64,000 bases of DNA from Mycobacterium sp. ST-F2 (GTDB lineage Bacteria; Actinomycetota; Actinomycetes; Mycobacteriales; Mycobacteriaceae): contig NZ_JMHT01000038.1 of assembly GCF_001905655.1 (NCBI RefSeq), forward strand, positions 1 to 64,000. The letters are read 5' to 3'. The notes beneath the pieces are model-generated. The model saw only the letters and a program-made list of their open reading frames with translations. It did not search any database and had not been told where the DNA came from. How positions within the stretch are numbered: position 1 is the first letter of the stretch; each line of letters starts with the position of its first letter. A program made the position numbers and the translations under genes. Shown here piece by piece: positions 48,754-57,528 of this stretch.

Positions 48754-49044
48754 TTACCCGGCTTCTGGCTTTGTAGTGCCGTCAGGCCCAGTGTCGCCCG
48801 CCGGCGCATCGTGCGTCACCCCGCCGACAGTGCCGTCGTCGACCGCCTGGTCCGGTTCGGGATGTGCCGGATCGAAGGACTCGGGCAGCCTGCGCAGGTG
48901 CCGGTTCATGGACCAGATCAGTCCGATCACGGCGATGAGCAGGATCAACGTGATCACCAACCCGGCCGGGCTGGCCTTGCCGAAGTCAGGGCCCGTCTGG
49001 CGCGGCCCCTCGGCCAGCAGGATGGTCAGCGGTACAGCAATCAC
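48754..49044 (-). CDS. single-pass membrane protein downstream of mca (Rv1083-like)
   Basis: This 96-residue protein has a short N-terminal hydrophobic stretch, one clear transmembrane helix (GLVITLILLIAVIGLIWSMN) and an acidic, Gly/Asp-rich C-terminal tail. The GTG start overlaps the mca stop (GTGA), so translation is coupled. Synteny with M. tuberculosis Rv1083 supports it as a real gene. A membrane partner of mycothiol conjugate processing is possible but unproven. Confidence 0.8.
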   Translation of the reverse strand: MIAVPLTILLAEGPRQTGPDFGKASPAGLVITLILLIAVIGLIWSMNRHLRRLPESFDPAHPEPDQAVDDGTVGGVTHDAPAGDTGPDGTTKPEAG

Positions 49045-49907
49045 AGCGGAACTCCCGTGAACAGATCGGTCTCGGGCAACGTCACCGGAACCCTGGATCG
49101 GGCCAATTCGTACTCCTCGGTGGGCCACAGCCGCTGCTGCCATTCGATGGGCGCGCGGAAGAAGTCGCCGTTCGGGTCGATCTGGGTGGCGTGGGCGAGC
49201 AGGGCCTGGTCACGCTGCTCGAAGAAGTCGGCGCATTCGACGCGCGTGGTCACCCGGTTGGCGAACGGATCGTGCTCGGGGTCCCAGTGCTGGAGCCACT
49301 TCTCGAACGGCCCGACTTCCCCATGTTTGGCGAACTCGTCCTGCAACAGCTGCATGCGCCGGCGCAGGAAGCCGTGACCGTAGTACAGCTTCGAGATGCT
49401 CCAGGGCTCTCCCTCGTCGGGGAACTGGACGTGGTCGGCGGCGGCTTCGTAAGCGGCCATCGACACCTGGTGGCAGCGGATGTGGTCGGGGTGCGGGTAG
49501 CCGCCGTTCTCGTCGTAGGTCGTCATCACGTGCGGCCGGAACTCGCGGATGACCCGCACGAGCCGGCGGACGGGCTCTTCGATCGGCACCACCGCGAAGC
49601 AACCGTCGGGCAGCGGCGGCAGCGGATCGCCCTCGGGCAGCCCGGAGTCGATGAACCCCAGCCAGTGGTGCTCGACACCCAGAATCTCGGCGGCCTTCGC
49701 CATCTCGTCACGGCGGACCTCGTGGATGCGGCCGTGCACCTCGGGAATGTCCATCGCCGGGTTGAGGATGTCACCGCGCTCACCGCCGGTCAGGGTCACG
49801 ACCATGACCCGGGCGCCGTTGGCCGCGTACATGGCCGTCGTGGCCGCACCCTTGCTCGACTCGTCGTCGGGGTGCGCGTGCACCGCCATCAACCGCAGTT
49901 CGCTCAC
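49041..49907 (-). CDS. mca: mycothiol S-conjugate amidase
   Basis: This zinc amidase cleaves mycothiol adducts of toxins and drugs into a mercapturic acid, which is exported, and GlcN-Ins, which is recycled. The 288-residue form from GTG 49907, preceded by AGGTAAGG, matches the M. tuberculosis protein length. Metal ligands are in VHAHPDDESSKGA and in GGYPHPDHIRCHQ. It is a marker of mycothiol-producing actinobacteria. Confidence 0.95.
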   Translation of the reverse strand: MSELRLMAVHAHPDDESSKGAATTAMYAANGARVMVVTLTGGERGDILNPAMDIPEVHGRIHEVRRDEMAKAAEILGVEHHWLGFIDSGLPEGDPLPPLPDGCFAVVPIEEPVRRLVRVIREFRPHVMTTYDENGGYPHPDHIRCHQVSMAAYEAAADHVQFPDEGEPWSISKLYYGHGFLRRRMQLLQDEFAKHGEVGPFEKWLQHWDPEHDPFANRVTTRVECADFFEQRDQALLAHATQIDPNGDFFRAPIEWQQRLWPTEEYELARSRVPVTLPETDLFTGVPL

Positions 49908-50027
49908 GTGTGCCTTACCTACTGTCTCTACTCGGTGGGACAACTCGATGCAGTCCAACCATGTCACTGGGTCCTATAGTTCCAGTCCAAGCAATCCGAA
50001 CCGACCGACGGGGCACCCAAACCAGCC

Positions 50028-50450
50028 ATGATCGAGCGTCCGACCGCCCGCTACGGGCAGCAACGCCTGTCCCGGCTGACCCGTCGCCGGCTGGCCATCG
50101 GCCTCACTCTGCTCATCGTCGTCGCAGGTGTAGCGCTTGCCTTCGTCGGTTTCCAGCGGCTCGGGACCTCCCCGGTCAAGGGTGAACTGAGCACCTACAC
50201 ACTGGTGGACAACGAGACGGTGGCGGTGACCATCTCCGTCACGCGCGAGGACCCGGCCCAACCCGCGGTGTGCATCGTGCGGGCCCGGGCCCTCGACGGC
50301 AGCGAAACCGGGCGCCGCGAAATTCTGGTCGCCCCGGCAGCGGCCAAGACCGTCCAGGTGACCGCCGTCGTGAAATCCACAAAACCGCCGGTCGTGGGCG
50401 ATGTGTACGGTTGCGGCACCGACGTTCCGTCGTACCTCGTCGCGCCCTGA
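50028..50450 (+). CDS. DUF4307 membrane protein (Rv1081c-like)
   Basis: This 140-residue protein has a basic N-terminus, one transmembrane helix (LAIGLTLLIVVAGVALAFVGF) and an extracytoplasmic beta domain with SVTREDPAQPAVCIVRARALDG and GDVYGCGTDVPSYL. The two cysteines may form a disulfide. This matches DUF4307. It is divergent from mca, with 120 bp between them. The family has no assigned function. Confidence 0.87.
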   Translation: MIERPTARYGQQRLSRLTRRRLAIGLTLLIVVAGVALAFVGFQRLGTSPVKGELSTYTLVDNETVAVTISVTREDPAQPAVCIVRARALDGSETGRREILVAPAAAKTVQVTAVVKSTKPPVVGDVYGCGTDVPSYLVAP

Positions 50451-50537
50451 TCCATGGCCTGCCGGCCAACCATCCGGCGAACTCCGAACTGCGAAACCAT
50501 GACCGTTTGGAGACGCCCAAGTGGTACGCTTGCTCAG

Positions 50538-50563
50538 TACACGGTTCCGACTGGGGCCGTGTA
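50538..50563 (+). promoter_or_regulatory. inverted repeat in the greA upstream region
   Basis: TACACGG (50538-50544) pairs with CCGTGTA (50557-50563) across 12 nt, about 140 bp before greA. It could be a leader hairpin or a factor site. The 251-bp gap holds no gene that I can support. Confidence 0.3.
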
Positions 50564-50701
50564 TTGCTGCATTAGCGGGCACTTTCTGGGGGACCTAGAC
50601 CTGCTCTCGCGATCGCAGCACCGCCGGCCCCGGTAACGGGGCAACCCGGACACGACGCCCGGGCATACACGCACGCTTACAACGACAGGAGAGCAGCAGA
50701 C

Positions 50702-51196
50702 ATGACCGATACCCAGGTCACCTGGCTCACCGAAGAAGCATTCGAGCGCCTGAAGGCTGAGCTCGATCAGCTGATCGCGAACCGCCCGGTCATCGCTGCC
50801 GAGATCAACGACCGCCGCGAAGAGGGCGACCTCCGCGAGAACGGCGGCTACCACGCGGCCCGCGAAGAGCAGGGCCAGCAGGAAGCCCGCATCCGCCAGC
50901 TGCAGGAACTGCTGAACAACGCCAAGGTCGGCGAGGCACCGAAGAAGTCCGGCGTCGCGCTGCCCGGTTCCGTGGTGACCGTCTACTACGACGGCGACCA
51001 GAACGACACCGAGACGTTCCTCATCGCCACCCGCCAGGAAGGCGTCACCGACGGCAAGCTCGAGGTGTACTCCCCCAACTCGCCGCTCGGCCACGCGCTG
51101 ATCGACGCGAAGGTCGGCGAGGAGCGCAGCTACACGGTGCCGAGCGGCGCCACCGTCAAGGTGACGCTGGTCAAGGCTGAGCCCTACCACGCCTAG
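50702..51196 (+). CDS. greA: transcription elongation factor GreA
   Basis: This 164-residue factor rescues backtracked RNA polymerase by stimulating transcript cleavage. The N-terminal coiled coil runs through TEEAFERLKAELDQLIANR and EEGDLRENGGYHAAREEQGQQEARIRQLQELL, with the acidic tip (EEGDLRENG) that enters the secondary channel. The C-terminal FKBP-like domain includes SVVTVYYDGD and SPNSPLGHALIDAKVG. GACAGGAGAGCAGCAGAC before the ATG gives a good ribosome site. Confidence 0.96.
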   Translation: MTDTQVTWLTEEAFERLKAELDQLIANRPVIAAEINDRREEGDLRENGGYHAAREEQGQQEARIRQLQELLNNAKVGEAPKKSGVALPGSVVTVYYDGDQNDTETFLIATRQEGVTDGKLEVYSPNSPLGHALIDAKVGEERSYTVPSGATVKVTLVKAEPYHA

Positions 51197-51230
51197 CCCT
51201 TCGGCGGCTGAAGCCGTCGGCTGACTTTTC

Positions 51231-51893
51231 ATGGCTCAGATCGCCGAGGACCTGTATCTGCTTCTCCTGGACAATTCGTCCGCACAGCCAGGTCTTGATC
51301 AACCACGTCGGCACCGGGTGTTGTCCGGTGCCGTCCTGCTGGACCTGGCGTTGGCGTGCCGTATTCGGCCCGCCTCGCCAGGTGACAGCGCTCCCGACGG
51401 CCACCTGGTCGCCCTCTCCGGCGACGACGCCGTCGACCCGGTGTCGGCACCGGCACTGGAACTGCTTCGCAAGCGGCCGCGGCGGCCCGCCGCCGTGCTC
51501 TCGAAGCTACACAAACGCACCGAGGGCAGCCTCATCGACCAGCTGGAGCGAGCCGGGCAGCTGCGTCGGCAACCGTTGGGCGGCAACAGATTCCGCCCGC
51601 AGTACGCGTTGCCGCTGACGGACCGGGCGCGCGTCGGCCGGGCCCGTGCGGAGCTGCTGTCGGCATTGTTCGACCGCAGGCCGCCCTCGCCGACGACCGC
51701 GGCCATCGTGACGCTGCTGCACACCGTCGACGGGTTGGGTTCGCTGATGAGCCTCAACGACCGCGGCTGGCGCTGGGTGCACGCGCGCGCCGGCGACATC
51801 GCCAGCGGCCACTGGGTCAACGAATACGAGACCGGCGTGGCCGAGGTGAACCTCGCCGTCACGGCCGCCGCGGTGCGGGCTGCCCTGGTTTAA
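51231..51893 (+). CDS. GPP34 (GOLPH3-like) family protein
   Basis: This 220-residue helical protein resembles the GPP34/GOLPH3 fold: IAEDLYLLLLDNSS at the start, LSGAVLLDLALACRIR and LERAGQLRRQ in the centre, and TAAIVTLLHTVDGLGSLM near the end. Eukaryotic GOLPH3 binds phosphatidylinositol 4-phosphate; actinobacterial members are uncharacterised and may bind phosphoinositides, which mycobacteria do contain. It lies 34 bp after greA and overlaps the end of metB by 4 bp. Confidence 0.83.
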   Translation: MAQIAEDLYLLLLDNSSAQPGLDQPRRHRVLSGAVLLDLALACRIRPASPGDSAPDGHLVALSGDDAVDPVSAPALELLRKRPRRPAAVLSKLHKRTEGSLIDQLERAGQLRRQPLGGNRFRPQYALPLTDRARVGRARAELLSALFDRRPPSPTTAAIVTLLHTVDGLGSLMSLNDRGWRWVHARAGDIASGHWVNEYETGVAEVNLAVTAAAVRAALV

Positions 51894-53062
51894 CCCAGCG
51901 CCTGCTCCAGGTCACCGATCAGGTCGGCGATGTCTTCGATGCCGACCGACAGCCGGACCAGGTCATTCGGCACCTCGAGCTGAGACCCCGCGGTCGACGC
52001 GTGCGTCATGGCGCCCGGGTGCTCGATCAGCGACTCCACCCCGCCCAGAGACTCGGCGAGGATGAAAATCTCTGTGCGCGAGCACAATTCGCGTGCGGCC
52101 TGCTCACCGCCGCGCAACCGCACCGACACCATGCCGCCGAAGCCGCTCATCTGCTTGGCGGCCACCTCGTAGCCCGGATGGCTCGACAGTCCCGGGTACA
52201 GCACCGTCGCGACGGCCTTGTGGTCGTTGAGGAATTCGGCGACACGCAAAGCGTTTTCGCAGTGCCGCTGCATCCGCAGCGGCAGCGTCTTGAGGCCGCG
52301 GTAGGTCAGGTAGGCGTCGAACGGCCCCGGCACCGCACCGGCGCCGTTCTGCAGGAACGCGAATTTCGCGTCCAGCTCTTCGTCATTGGTCACCAACGCA
52401 CCGCCGACGACGTCCGAGTGCCCGCCGATGTACTTGGTGGTCGAATGCAGCACGATGTCCGCCCCGAACGAGAGCGGCTGCTGCAGCGCCGGTGAGGCAA
52501 AGGTGTTGTCCACCAACACCTTCACGCCCGACGTTGCGGCGATCTGCACGATGCCCGCGATGTCGGCGATGGAGAGCAACGGGTTGGTCGGCGTCTCCAC
52601 CCAGACCAGCCGGGTCTTCGACGTGATGGCCGCGCGTACCTCGTCGAGGTTCGACAGCTGGGCCGGCGTGTGCGTGATGCCCCACTGGGTGAAGACCTTG
52701 TCGATCAGCCGGAACGTACCGCCGTAGGCGTCGTCGGGGATGACGATGTGATCGCCCGGACGCAGCACCGCGCGCAGCGCACAGTCGGTGGCAGCCATGC
52801 CGGAACTGAATGCGCGGCCGTAGTTTCCACCCTCGACCGCGGCCAGTGCCGTCTCCAGCGCCGCCCGGGTCGGGTTGCCGGTGCGGGCGTACTCGAACCC
52901 GCCGCGCAGCCCGCCGACGCCGTCCTGCGCGAACGTCGAACTGGCGTAGATCGGGGTGTTGACGGCACCGGTCTGTGGGTCCGGCCGGAACCCGGCATGA
53001 ATGGCCCGGGTCGCGGGTCCGTAGGCGCGGTAGTTGTCTGCCTGGCTGCGCTGCTCACTCAC
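51890..53062 (-). CDS. metB: cystathionine gamma-synthase
   Basis: This PLP enzyme of the Cys/Met-metabolism family has 390 residues. It shows ATRAIHAGFRPDPQTGAVN, the YARTGNPTRAALE cofactor motif, VETPTNPLL, and the PLP lysine in HSTTKYIGGHSDVVGG. The C-terminal SLGGVESLIEHPG and RLSVGIEDIADLI are family signatures. In mycobacteria MetB combines O-succinylhomoserine with cysteine. With cbs 5 kb away this supports forward and reverse transsulfuration from one locus. Confidence 0.94.
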   Translation of the reverse strand: MSEQRSQADNYRAYGPATRAIHAGFRPDPQTGAVNTPIYASSTFAQDGVGGLRGGFEYARTGNPTRAALETALAAVEGGNYGRAFSSGMAATDCALRAVLRPGDHIVIPDDAYGGTFRLIDKVFTQWGITHTPAQLSNLDEVRAAITSKTRLVWVETPTNPLLSIADIAGIVQIAATSGVKVLVDNTFASPALQQPLSFGADIVLHSTTKYIGGHSDVVGGALVTNDEELDAKFAFLQNGAGAVPGPFDAYLTYRGLKTLPLRMQRHCENALRVAEFLNDHKAVATVLYPGLSSHPGYEVAAKQMSGFGGMVSVRLRGGEQAARELCSRTEIFILAESLGGVESLIEHPGAMTHASTAGSQLEVPNDLVRLSVGIEDIADLIGDLEQALG

Positions 53063-53072
53063 AGGCGCCAGC

Positions 53073-53549
53073 CTAGTCGCGCAGCTTGCGCCCCTGGGTG
53101 TCGGGAACGTTCCCCATCAGGATCATGATGCCGTCGATCAGCGGCCAGATGGCACCGATACCGCAGGTGACGACCGAGACGACGAGCTGGAGCACACCGA
53201 TGGTCGTGTAGCCGAGATAAAATCGCCCGACGCCGAAGCCGCCCAACAGGATCTGCAGCAGGCCGGCCGTCACCTTGGACTTGTCCGACAACGGCAACCC
53301 CGTCAGGGGGTCACGGCCGTACGGCGCGGACGGGTCGACAGCGTATTGCGGCGCATAGCCGTAGCCCGGCTGCGGCGGATAGCCCGGTGGCGGGTATCCG
53401 GGCGGCGGGTAGCCGGGCTGCTGGAACCCGGGCTGCTGCGGGTATCCCGGGTATTCGGGCTGACCGAACTGCGGCTGGCCCGGCTGCTGCTGGCCGGAAC
53501 TGTCGCCGGGTTCGTATGCATTCGACGTCGGCTCGTATGGATTCGACAT
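53073..53549 (-). CDS. TM2-domain membrane protein with Pro/Gly/Tyr-rich N-terminus
   Basis: This 158-residue protein has an N-terminal disordered region of about 70 residues with PGYPPPGY-type repeats. A TM2 domain follows (KVTAGLLQILLGGFGVGRFYLGYTTIG, then GIGAIWPLIDGIMIL) with two membrane helices. TM2 proteins have no defined biochemical role. It is the first of several proline-rich membrane proteins between metB and cbs, and lies 10 bp from metB on the same strand. Confidence 0.88.
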   Translation of the reverse strand: MSNPYEPTSNAYEPGDSSGQQQPGQPQFGQPEYPGYPQQPGFQQPGYPPPGYPPPGYPPQPGYGYAPQYAVDPSAPYGRDPLTGLPLSDKSKVTAGLLQILLGGFGVGRFYLGYTTIGVLQLVVSVVTCGIGAIWPLIDGIMILMGNVPDTQGRKLRD

Positions 53550-53564
53550 TGTTTGACTCCCCGA

Positions 53565-54086
53565 TCAGTAGCTGTTGCCGCTGCCCACGATGACCGCGAT
53601 CAGGCCGAAGTAGAACAGGGCGATGAGCCCGAAGATCGCCAGACCGATGTAGCCGACGATCAAACCGGCGAGGGCCATGCCCTCACCCTCCTCACCGCTC
53701 TGCTTGATCTGTGACTTGGCGAGGTGTCCGAAGATCACGCCGAGAATCGAGGTGCCGGCGCAGGTCACCAGGCCCAGTAGCGAGCAGACCAACGACGCAA
53801 TGGCCAGCCCGTTGGTCTTCGGCACGGGCGCGTAACCCATCGGCATCATGCCGGGCATGGGTGGCATGCCCGGATAGCCCTGGGCCACAGGAGGATACGG
53901 CGCGACCGGCGGCGGGTAACCCGGGGCCGGGTACCCGGTAGCCGGCGGCGGGGGCGGCGGAAATGCCTCGGGCGCAGGCGTCGACGGGTAGAGCTCCGCG
54001 CCATAGGCCGGCAGCGGCGGCATGCCGTACGCCGGCGTCGACGCCTCCTGCGCTCCCGCGCCCTGGTTCTGGTCGTGCTCAGTCAT
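53565..54086 (-). CDS. DUF4190 membrane protein with proline-rich N-terminus
   Basis: This 173-residue protein has about 90 disordered residues rich in Pro, Gly, Met and Tyr (YPAPGYPPPVAPYPPV). The two-helix DUF4190 domain follows: GLAIASLVCSLLGLVTCAG, SILGVIFGHLAKSQIKQSGEEGEGMALAGLIVGYIG. It lies 15 bp upstream of the TM2 gene, probably in one transcript. The function is unknown; the shared tail composition links it to its neighbours. Confidence 0.88.
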   Translation of the reverse strand: MTEHDQNQGAGAQEASTPAYGMPPLPAYGAELYPSTPAPEAFPPPPPPATGYPAPGYPPPVAPYPPVAQGYPGMPPMPGMMPMGYAPVPKTNGLAIASLVCSLLGLVTCAGTSILGVIFGHLAKSQIKQSGEEGEGMALAGLIVGYIGLAIFGLIALFYFGLIAVIVGSGNSY

Positions 54087-54175
54087 CGTCCACCCCGTCT
54101 ATCCGAGCTCTGAGCGACCAGCGTAGCCGGGGCCCGCCCTCGCGTTTCGCCGAACTCCCGGTGTAGAACTGCACC

Positions 54176-55342
54176 ATGACAGCCTCGATCGACAACCTGC
54201 TCGGCACGGACGATCTGCTGAGCGCCGAGGACATCGAACTGCGCACCATGGTGCGCCAGTTCGGCGAACAGCGGCTGCGCCCGTTCATCGCCGAGTGGTT
54301 CGAAAACGGTTCGGTTCCGGTGCGTGAGATCGCCACTGAGGTCGGCAAGCTGGGCCTGCTCGGCATGCACCTGACGGGGTACGGCTGCAGCGGTTCGAGC
54401 GCCACCGCATACGGGCTGGTGTGCCAGGAACTGGAGGCCGTCGACAGCGGCATCCGGTCACTGGTTTCGGTGCAGGGTTCGCTCGCGATGTTCGCGATCC
54501 ATCATTGGGGCAGCGAGGAACAACGCGAGCAGTGGCTGCCCGGGATGGCCGCGGGTGACCTGATCGGCTGTTTCGGTCTCACCGAACCGGACTTCGGCTC
54601 CAACCCCGGTGGCATGCGCACCACCGCGCGCCGTGACGGTGACGATTGGGTGCTGAACGGCTCGAAGATGTGGATCACCAACGCCTCCGTCGCCGACGTC
54701 GCGGTGGTGTGGGCGCGCGCCGAGGAAGGCGTGCTGGGATTCGCGGTGCCCACGGACACACCGGGATTCAGCGCCCGGGAGATGACCCGCAAGATGTCGC
54801 TACGGGCCTCGGTCACCTCGGAGTTCAGCCTCGACGACGTGCGGCTGCCCGAGTCCGCGCGGCTGCCCGGTGCCCGCGGCCTGTCCGGCCCGCTGAGCTG
54901 CCTGTCGGAGGCGCGGTTCGGCATCGTGTTCGGCGCGGTGGGCGCGGCCCGCGACTGTCTGCAGGCGACGCTGGACTACGTCGGCACGCGCATGGTGTTC
55001 GACAAGACGCTCGCGGAATACCAGCTGACGCAGGCCAAGATCGCGGACATGGCCGTCGAACTCGGCAAAGCGCAACTGCTCGCCCTGCAGCTCGGCCGGC
55101 TCAAAGACGCCGGGAAAATCCGGCCCGAGCAGGTCAGCGTCGGCAAGCTCAACAACGTCCGCGAGGCCATCAAGATCGCGCGGCAATGCCGAACCCTGTT
55201 GGGCGCCAACGGCATCACCCTGGAGTACCCGGTAATCCGGCACGCCAACAACCTGGAGTCGGTGCTGACCTACGAGGGCACGTCCGAGGTGCACCAACTG
55301 GTGATCGCGCAGGCTTTGACGGGAGTCAGCGCGTTCCGCTGA
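54176..55342 (+). CDS. acyl-CoA dehydrogenase, glutaryl-CoA dehydrogenase-like
   Basis: This 388-residue FAD flavoenzyme has the pattern FGLTEPDFGSNPGGMRTTA, NGSKMWITNASVADVAVVWA, and the catalytic Glu in VLTYEGTSEVHQLVI. The substrate-loop segment FGIVFGAVGAARDCLQATLDY is close to glutaryl-CoA dehydrogenases of the FadE7 type, so lysine or glutarate breakdown is the best guess. It is the only plus-strand gene inside a minus-strand run of membrane proteins and overlaps the RDD gene end by 17 bp, so it looks like an insertion into the syntenic block. Confidence 0.9.
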   Translation: MTASIDNLLGTDDLLSAEDIELRTMVRQFGEQRLRPFIAEWFENGSVPVREIATEVGKLGLLGMHLTGYGCSGSSATAYGLVCQELEAVDSGIRSLVSVQGSLAMFAIHHWGSEEQREQWLPGMAAGDLIGCFGLTEPDFGSNPGGMRTTARRDGDDWVLNGSKMWITNASVADVAVVWARAEEGVLGFAVPTDTPGFSAREMTRKMSLRASVTSEFSLDDVRLPESARLPGARGLSGPLSCLSEARFGIVFGAVGAARDCLQATLDYVGTRMVFDKTLAEYQLTQAKIADMAVELGKAQLLALQLGRLKDAGKIRPEQVSVGKLNNVREAIKIARQCRTLLGANGITLEYPVIRHANNLESVLTYEGTSEVHQLVIAQALTGVSAFR

Positions 55343-55817
55343 CTCCGCGTTCCCGCCGCACGCAGACGGTGGACATCAGCTTGTCCGCCAAGGTCTGCCG
55401 CTTGGCATCCCAGAGCGGGAACAGGTAGCCGACGAACATCGGGGCGGCATCGACCAGATGGGTCACCTGCCGCACCACCGACCGGACGAATCCGATGGGC
55501 TCCCCGGTCTTTTCTGCGACCACCCGGACGCACAACAGCCGCTTGCCGAGGCTCGAACCCGTAGTGCCCTGCAGATAGCCGTGATTCCACAGCATGAACA
55601 GCGTCGCGACCACGAGGCAGGCCACCCAGACCACGACGCCGGCCACCGAATTTCCGGTGGCGCAGTACGGACCGATGCTGTAGTCCGCTTGCTCGGCAAG
55701 GCATTTCGTCTCGCGCTGCGACCACTCGAACAGGGCGCCGCCGACCACGGCGAACACGGGCGGGACCCGGTCGATCAGACTGGCCGCCACGCGGGTCCAC
55801 CAGGGTGCGTAGTTCAC
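55326..55817 (-). CDS. RDD-family membrane protein (Pra/Rv1078-like without the proline tail)
   Basis: This 163-residue protein begins WWTRVAASLIDRVPP, the RDD signature. It has about three helices and ends with GSSLGKRLLCVRVVAEKTGEPIGFVRSVVRQ and LWDAKRQTLADKLMSTVCV, almost the same wording as the C-terminal half of M. tuberculosis Pra (Rv1078) as I recall it. The N-terminal proline-rich repeat of Pra is absent here, while neighbouring proteins carry such tails. The start is GTG. The role is unknown. Confidence 0.88.
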   Translation of the reverse strand: MNYAPWWTRVAASLIDRVPPVFAVVGGALFEWSQRETKCLAEQADYSIGPYCATGNSVAGVVVWVACLVVATLFMLWNHGYLQGTTGSSLGKRLLCVRVVAEKTGEPIGFVRSVVRQVTHLVDAAPMFVGYLFPLWDAKRQTLADKLMSTVCVRRERGVSGTR

Positions 55818-55899
55818 GTCGTCCTGTCACGTTCGATGCTGCCGTAAAACCGTTTGGGGGACGCGACCGACGGCCACGTCCCCCAATCAGGCTACGACG

Positions 55900-57036
55900 C
55901 TACGGCGTCAGCGGGGCGACCTGACCACCGCTGAGGCGACGGTAGGTGTACACCAGCATCAGCGAGGCAACCGGAGCCGAGACCAGAACACCCACACCAC
56001 AGGCGAGCACGCCTGCCGCGGCGATGAGCCCGGCCACCAGCCAGACCAGGATGACCTGTCCGACATTGGCTTTCACGATCTCGATGCTGGCCTTCAGCGC
56101 GTCGATCGGTGGCAGATTGCGGTCGATGAGAGCCGCGTGCGAGAACATCGCGAACAATGCGACGATCAAACCGGGGATCACGCACAACACGTAGCCGATA
56201 CCCACGAGCACGCCGACGATGAGCGTCAGCAGGATCATCGGGCCGATGTAGCGCGGCTTGAAGAACGAGCCGATGGTGGTCGGCTGTCCGTCAGCGATGC
56301 CGAGCAGGCCGACGTACTGGGCCGACGAGATCGCCGCTCCGACAACGAGTAGCACCAGATATCCGACGACCAGGATGGCGATGCTCGCCGCCCCGAGCGA
56401 GGTGACGCTGTAGGAGTAGCTGAAGCTCGAGTCGTCCGACGAGTAGCTCGACACCGAGGTGTCGGCCAGGCCGAAGGCGCTGAACTCCACGATGCCGGCG
56501 ATCACCCCGACGATGAGACCGTAGACCAGCATCGACACGATCAGCGGTGCCGGATTCTTCGTGAACTTGTTCCACGCCCATGACACCGCGTCGCCGACGC
56601 TGAACGGGGCCGGACCGCCCGGTGCACCGTACTGGTACCCGGCCGGCGGGTACGCCCCGGGAGGCGGAGGCGCGAAACCACCCTGCGGCGGCGGAGGCGG
56701 CGGGTAGGCACCGCCCGGCGGTGGCGGCGGCGGCGCATATCCACCTTGAGGCGGCGGGTAGCCACCCTGCGGAGGGGGCGGGTAACCACCCTGCGGGGGC
56801 GGTGGGAAGCCTTGCCCCGGAGGGGGCGGGTAGCCACCCTGCGGAGGCGGCGGGAAACCTTGCCCCGGAGGGGGCGGCGGCGGGTAACCGCCCGGCGGGG
56901 ACTGCGGGATGTACTCCGTCGGAGCGCCTCCCGGAGGCGGCGGGGGCGGAGCCCCTCCCGGAGGCGGCTGCGGGATGTACTCCGTCGGCTTGTTGGCGTC
57001 CGGCGGCGGAGTGCCGTCCGTCGGTTGGTCCGTCAT
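55900..57036 (-). CDS. multi-helix membrane protein with long proline-rich N-terminus
   Basis: This 378-residue protein has about 145 N-terminal residues of PPPPQGGYPPPP-type repeats. About six membrane helices follow, in the DUF975/glycerophosphodiesterase-membrane pattern: FSVGDAVSWAWNKFTKNPAPLI, SAQYVGLLGIADGQPTTIGSFF, and CVIPGLIVALFAMFSHAALIDRNLPPIDALKAS. The family probably forms a membrane platform; the enzyme activity is unknown. The repeat-coding DNA (56600-57030) is internally repetitive and prone to length change. Confidence 0.86.
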   Translation of the reverse strand: MTDQPTDGTPPPDANKPTEYIPQPPPGGAPPPPPPGGAPTEYIPQSPPGGYPPPPPPGQGFPPPPQGGYPPPPGQGFPPPPQGGYPPPPQGGYPPPQGGYAPPPPPPGGAYPPPPPPQGGFAPPPPGAYPPAGYQYGAPGGPAPFSVGDAVSWAWNKFTKNPAPLIVSMLVYGLIVGVIAGIVEFSAFGLADTSVSSYSSDDSSFSYSYSVTSLGAASIAILVVGYLVLLVVGAAISSAQYVGLLGIADGQPTTIGSFFKPRYIGPMILLTLIVGVLVGIGYVLCVIPGLIVALFAMFSHAALIDRNLPPIDALKASIEIVKANVGQVILVWLVAGLIAAAGVLACGVGVLVSAPVASLMLVYTYRRLSGGQVAPLTP

Positions 57037-57087
57037 GTTTCGTCCCTCCGAGCTATGTCGATGTGGCGTTTCTAGTTACAACCTGAA

Positions 57088-57516
57088 CTACACGTACAAC
57101 GAAATGAACGGCGCTATCGGCACATTGCGAATAACAAACCAAATGCACAGTACCGTCAAAACAACCGGAGCGGCCCAGCGACGATGCTGCCAACTGGTGA
57201 TTTTTCGGCCCGCCACGCGACCGTAAGTCCATGCGCCGTATGACCAGACGAGCAGGATCAACGCCACCACGGCGACCGCGTTGAAGCGGAGCGCAGCCGA
57301 AATGTCGCCGTGCATAAGGGAATACAGCATTCGCATGCTGCCGCAGCCGGGACAGTCGGTGCCCAGCAACGCCTTCGTCGGACAGACCGGAATGGGGCCA
57401 CCGGGCACCGTCGGATCGCTCAACCACACTGCACAGCACGCCACGCCGGCGACGGCTGCAACGCCGAGCGGCCCAAGGAGCGGGCCAACCGCTTTGGGCC
57501 GCTGCAGGTGTTGCAT
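57088..57516 (-). CDS. DUF2752 membrane protein
   Basis: This 142-residue protein has three transmembrane helices and the DUF2752 signature CPTKALLGTDCPGCGSMRML, followed by YSLMHGDISAALRFN. The cysteine-rich loop (Cys residues near 45, 55 and 58) may bind metal or form disulfides. It lies 12 bp after the CD225-like gene on the same strand. The function is unknown. Confidence 0.87.
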   Translation of the reverse strand: MQHLQRPKAVGPLLGPLGVAAVAGVACCAVWLSDPTVPGGPIPVCPTKALLGTDCPGCGSMRMLYSLMHGDISAALRFNAVAVVALILLVWSYGAWTYGRVAGRKITSWQHRRWAAPVVLTVLCIWFVIRNVPIAPFISLYV

Positions 57517-57528
57517 TGGTCTGCCTGG

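Noticed and set aside
56600..57030. Direct repeats that might suggest a CRISPR or VNTR locus
   Set aside because: The repeats encode PPPPQGGYP-type motifs in frame within a membrane protein; there are no spacers of constant length.
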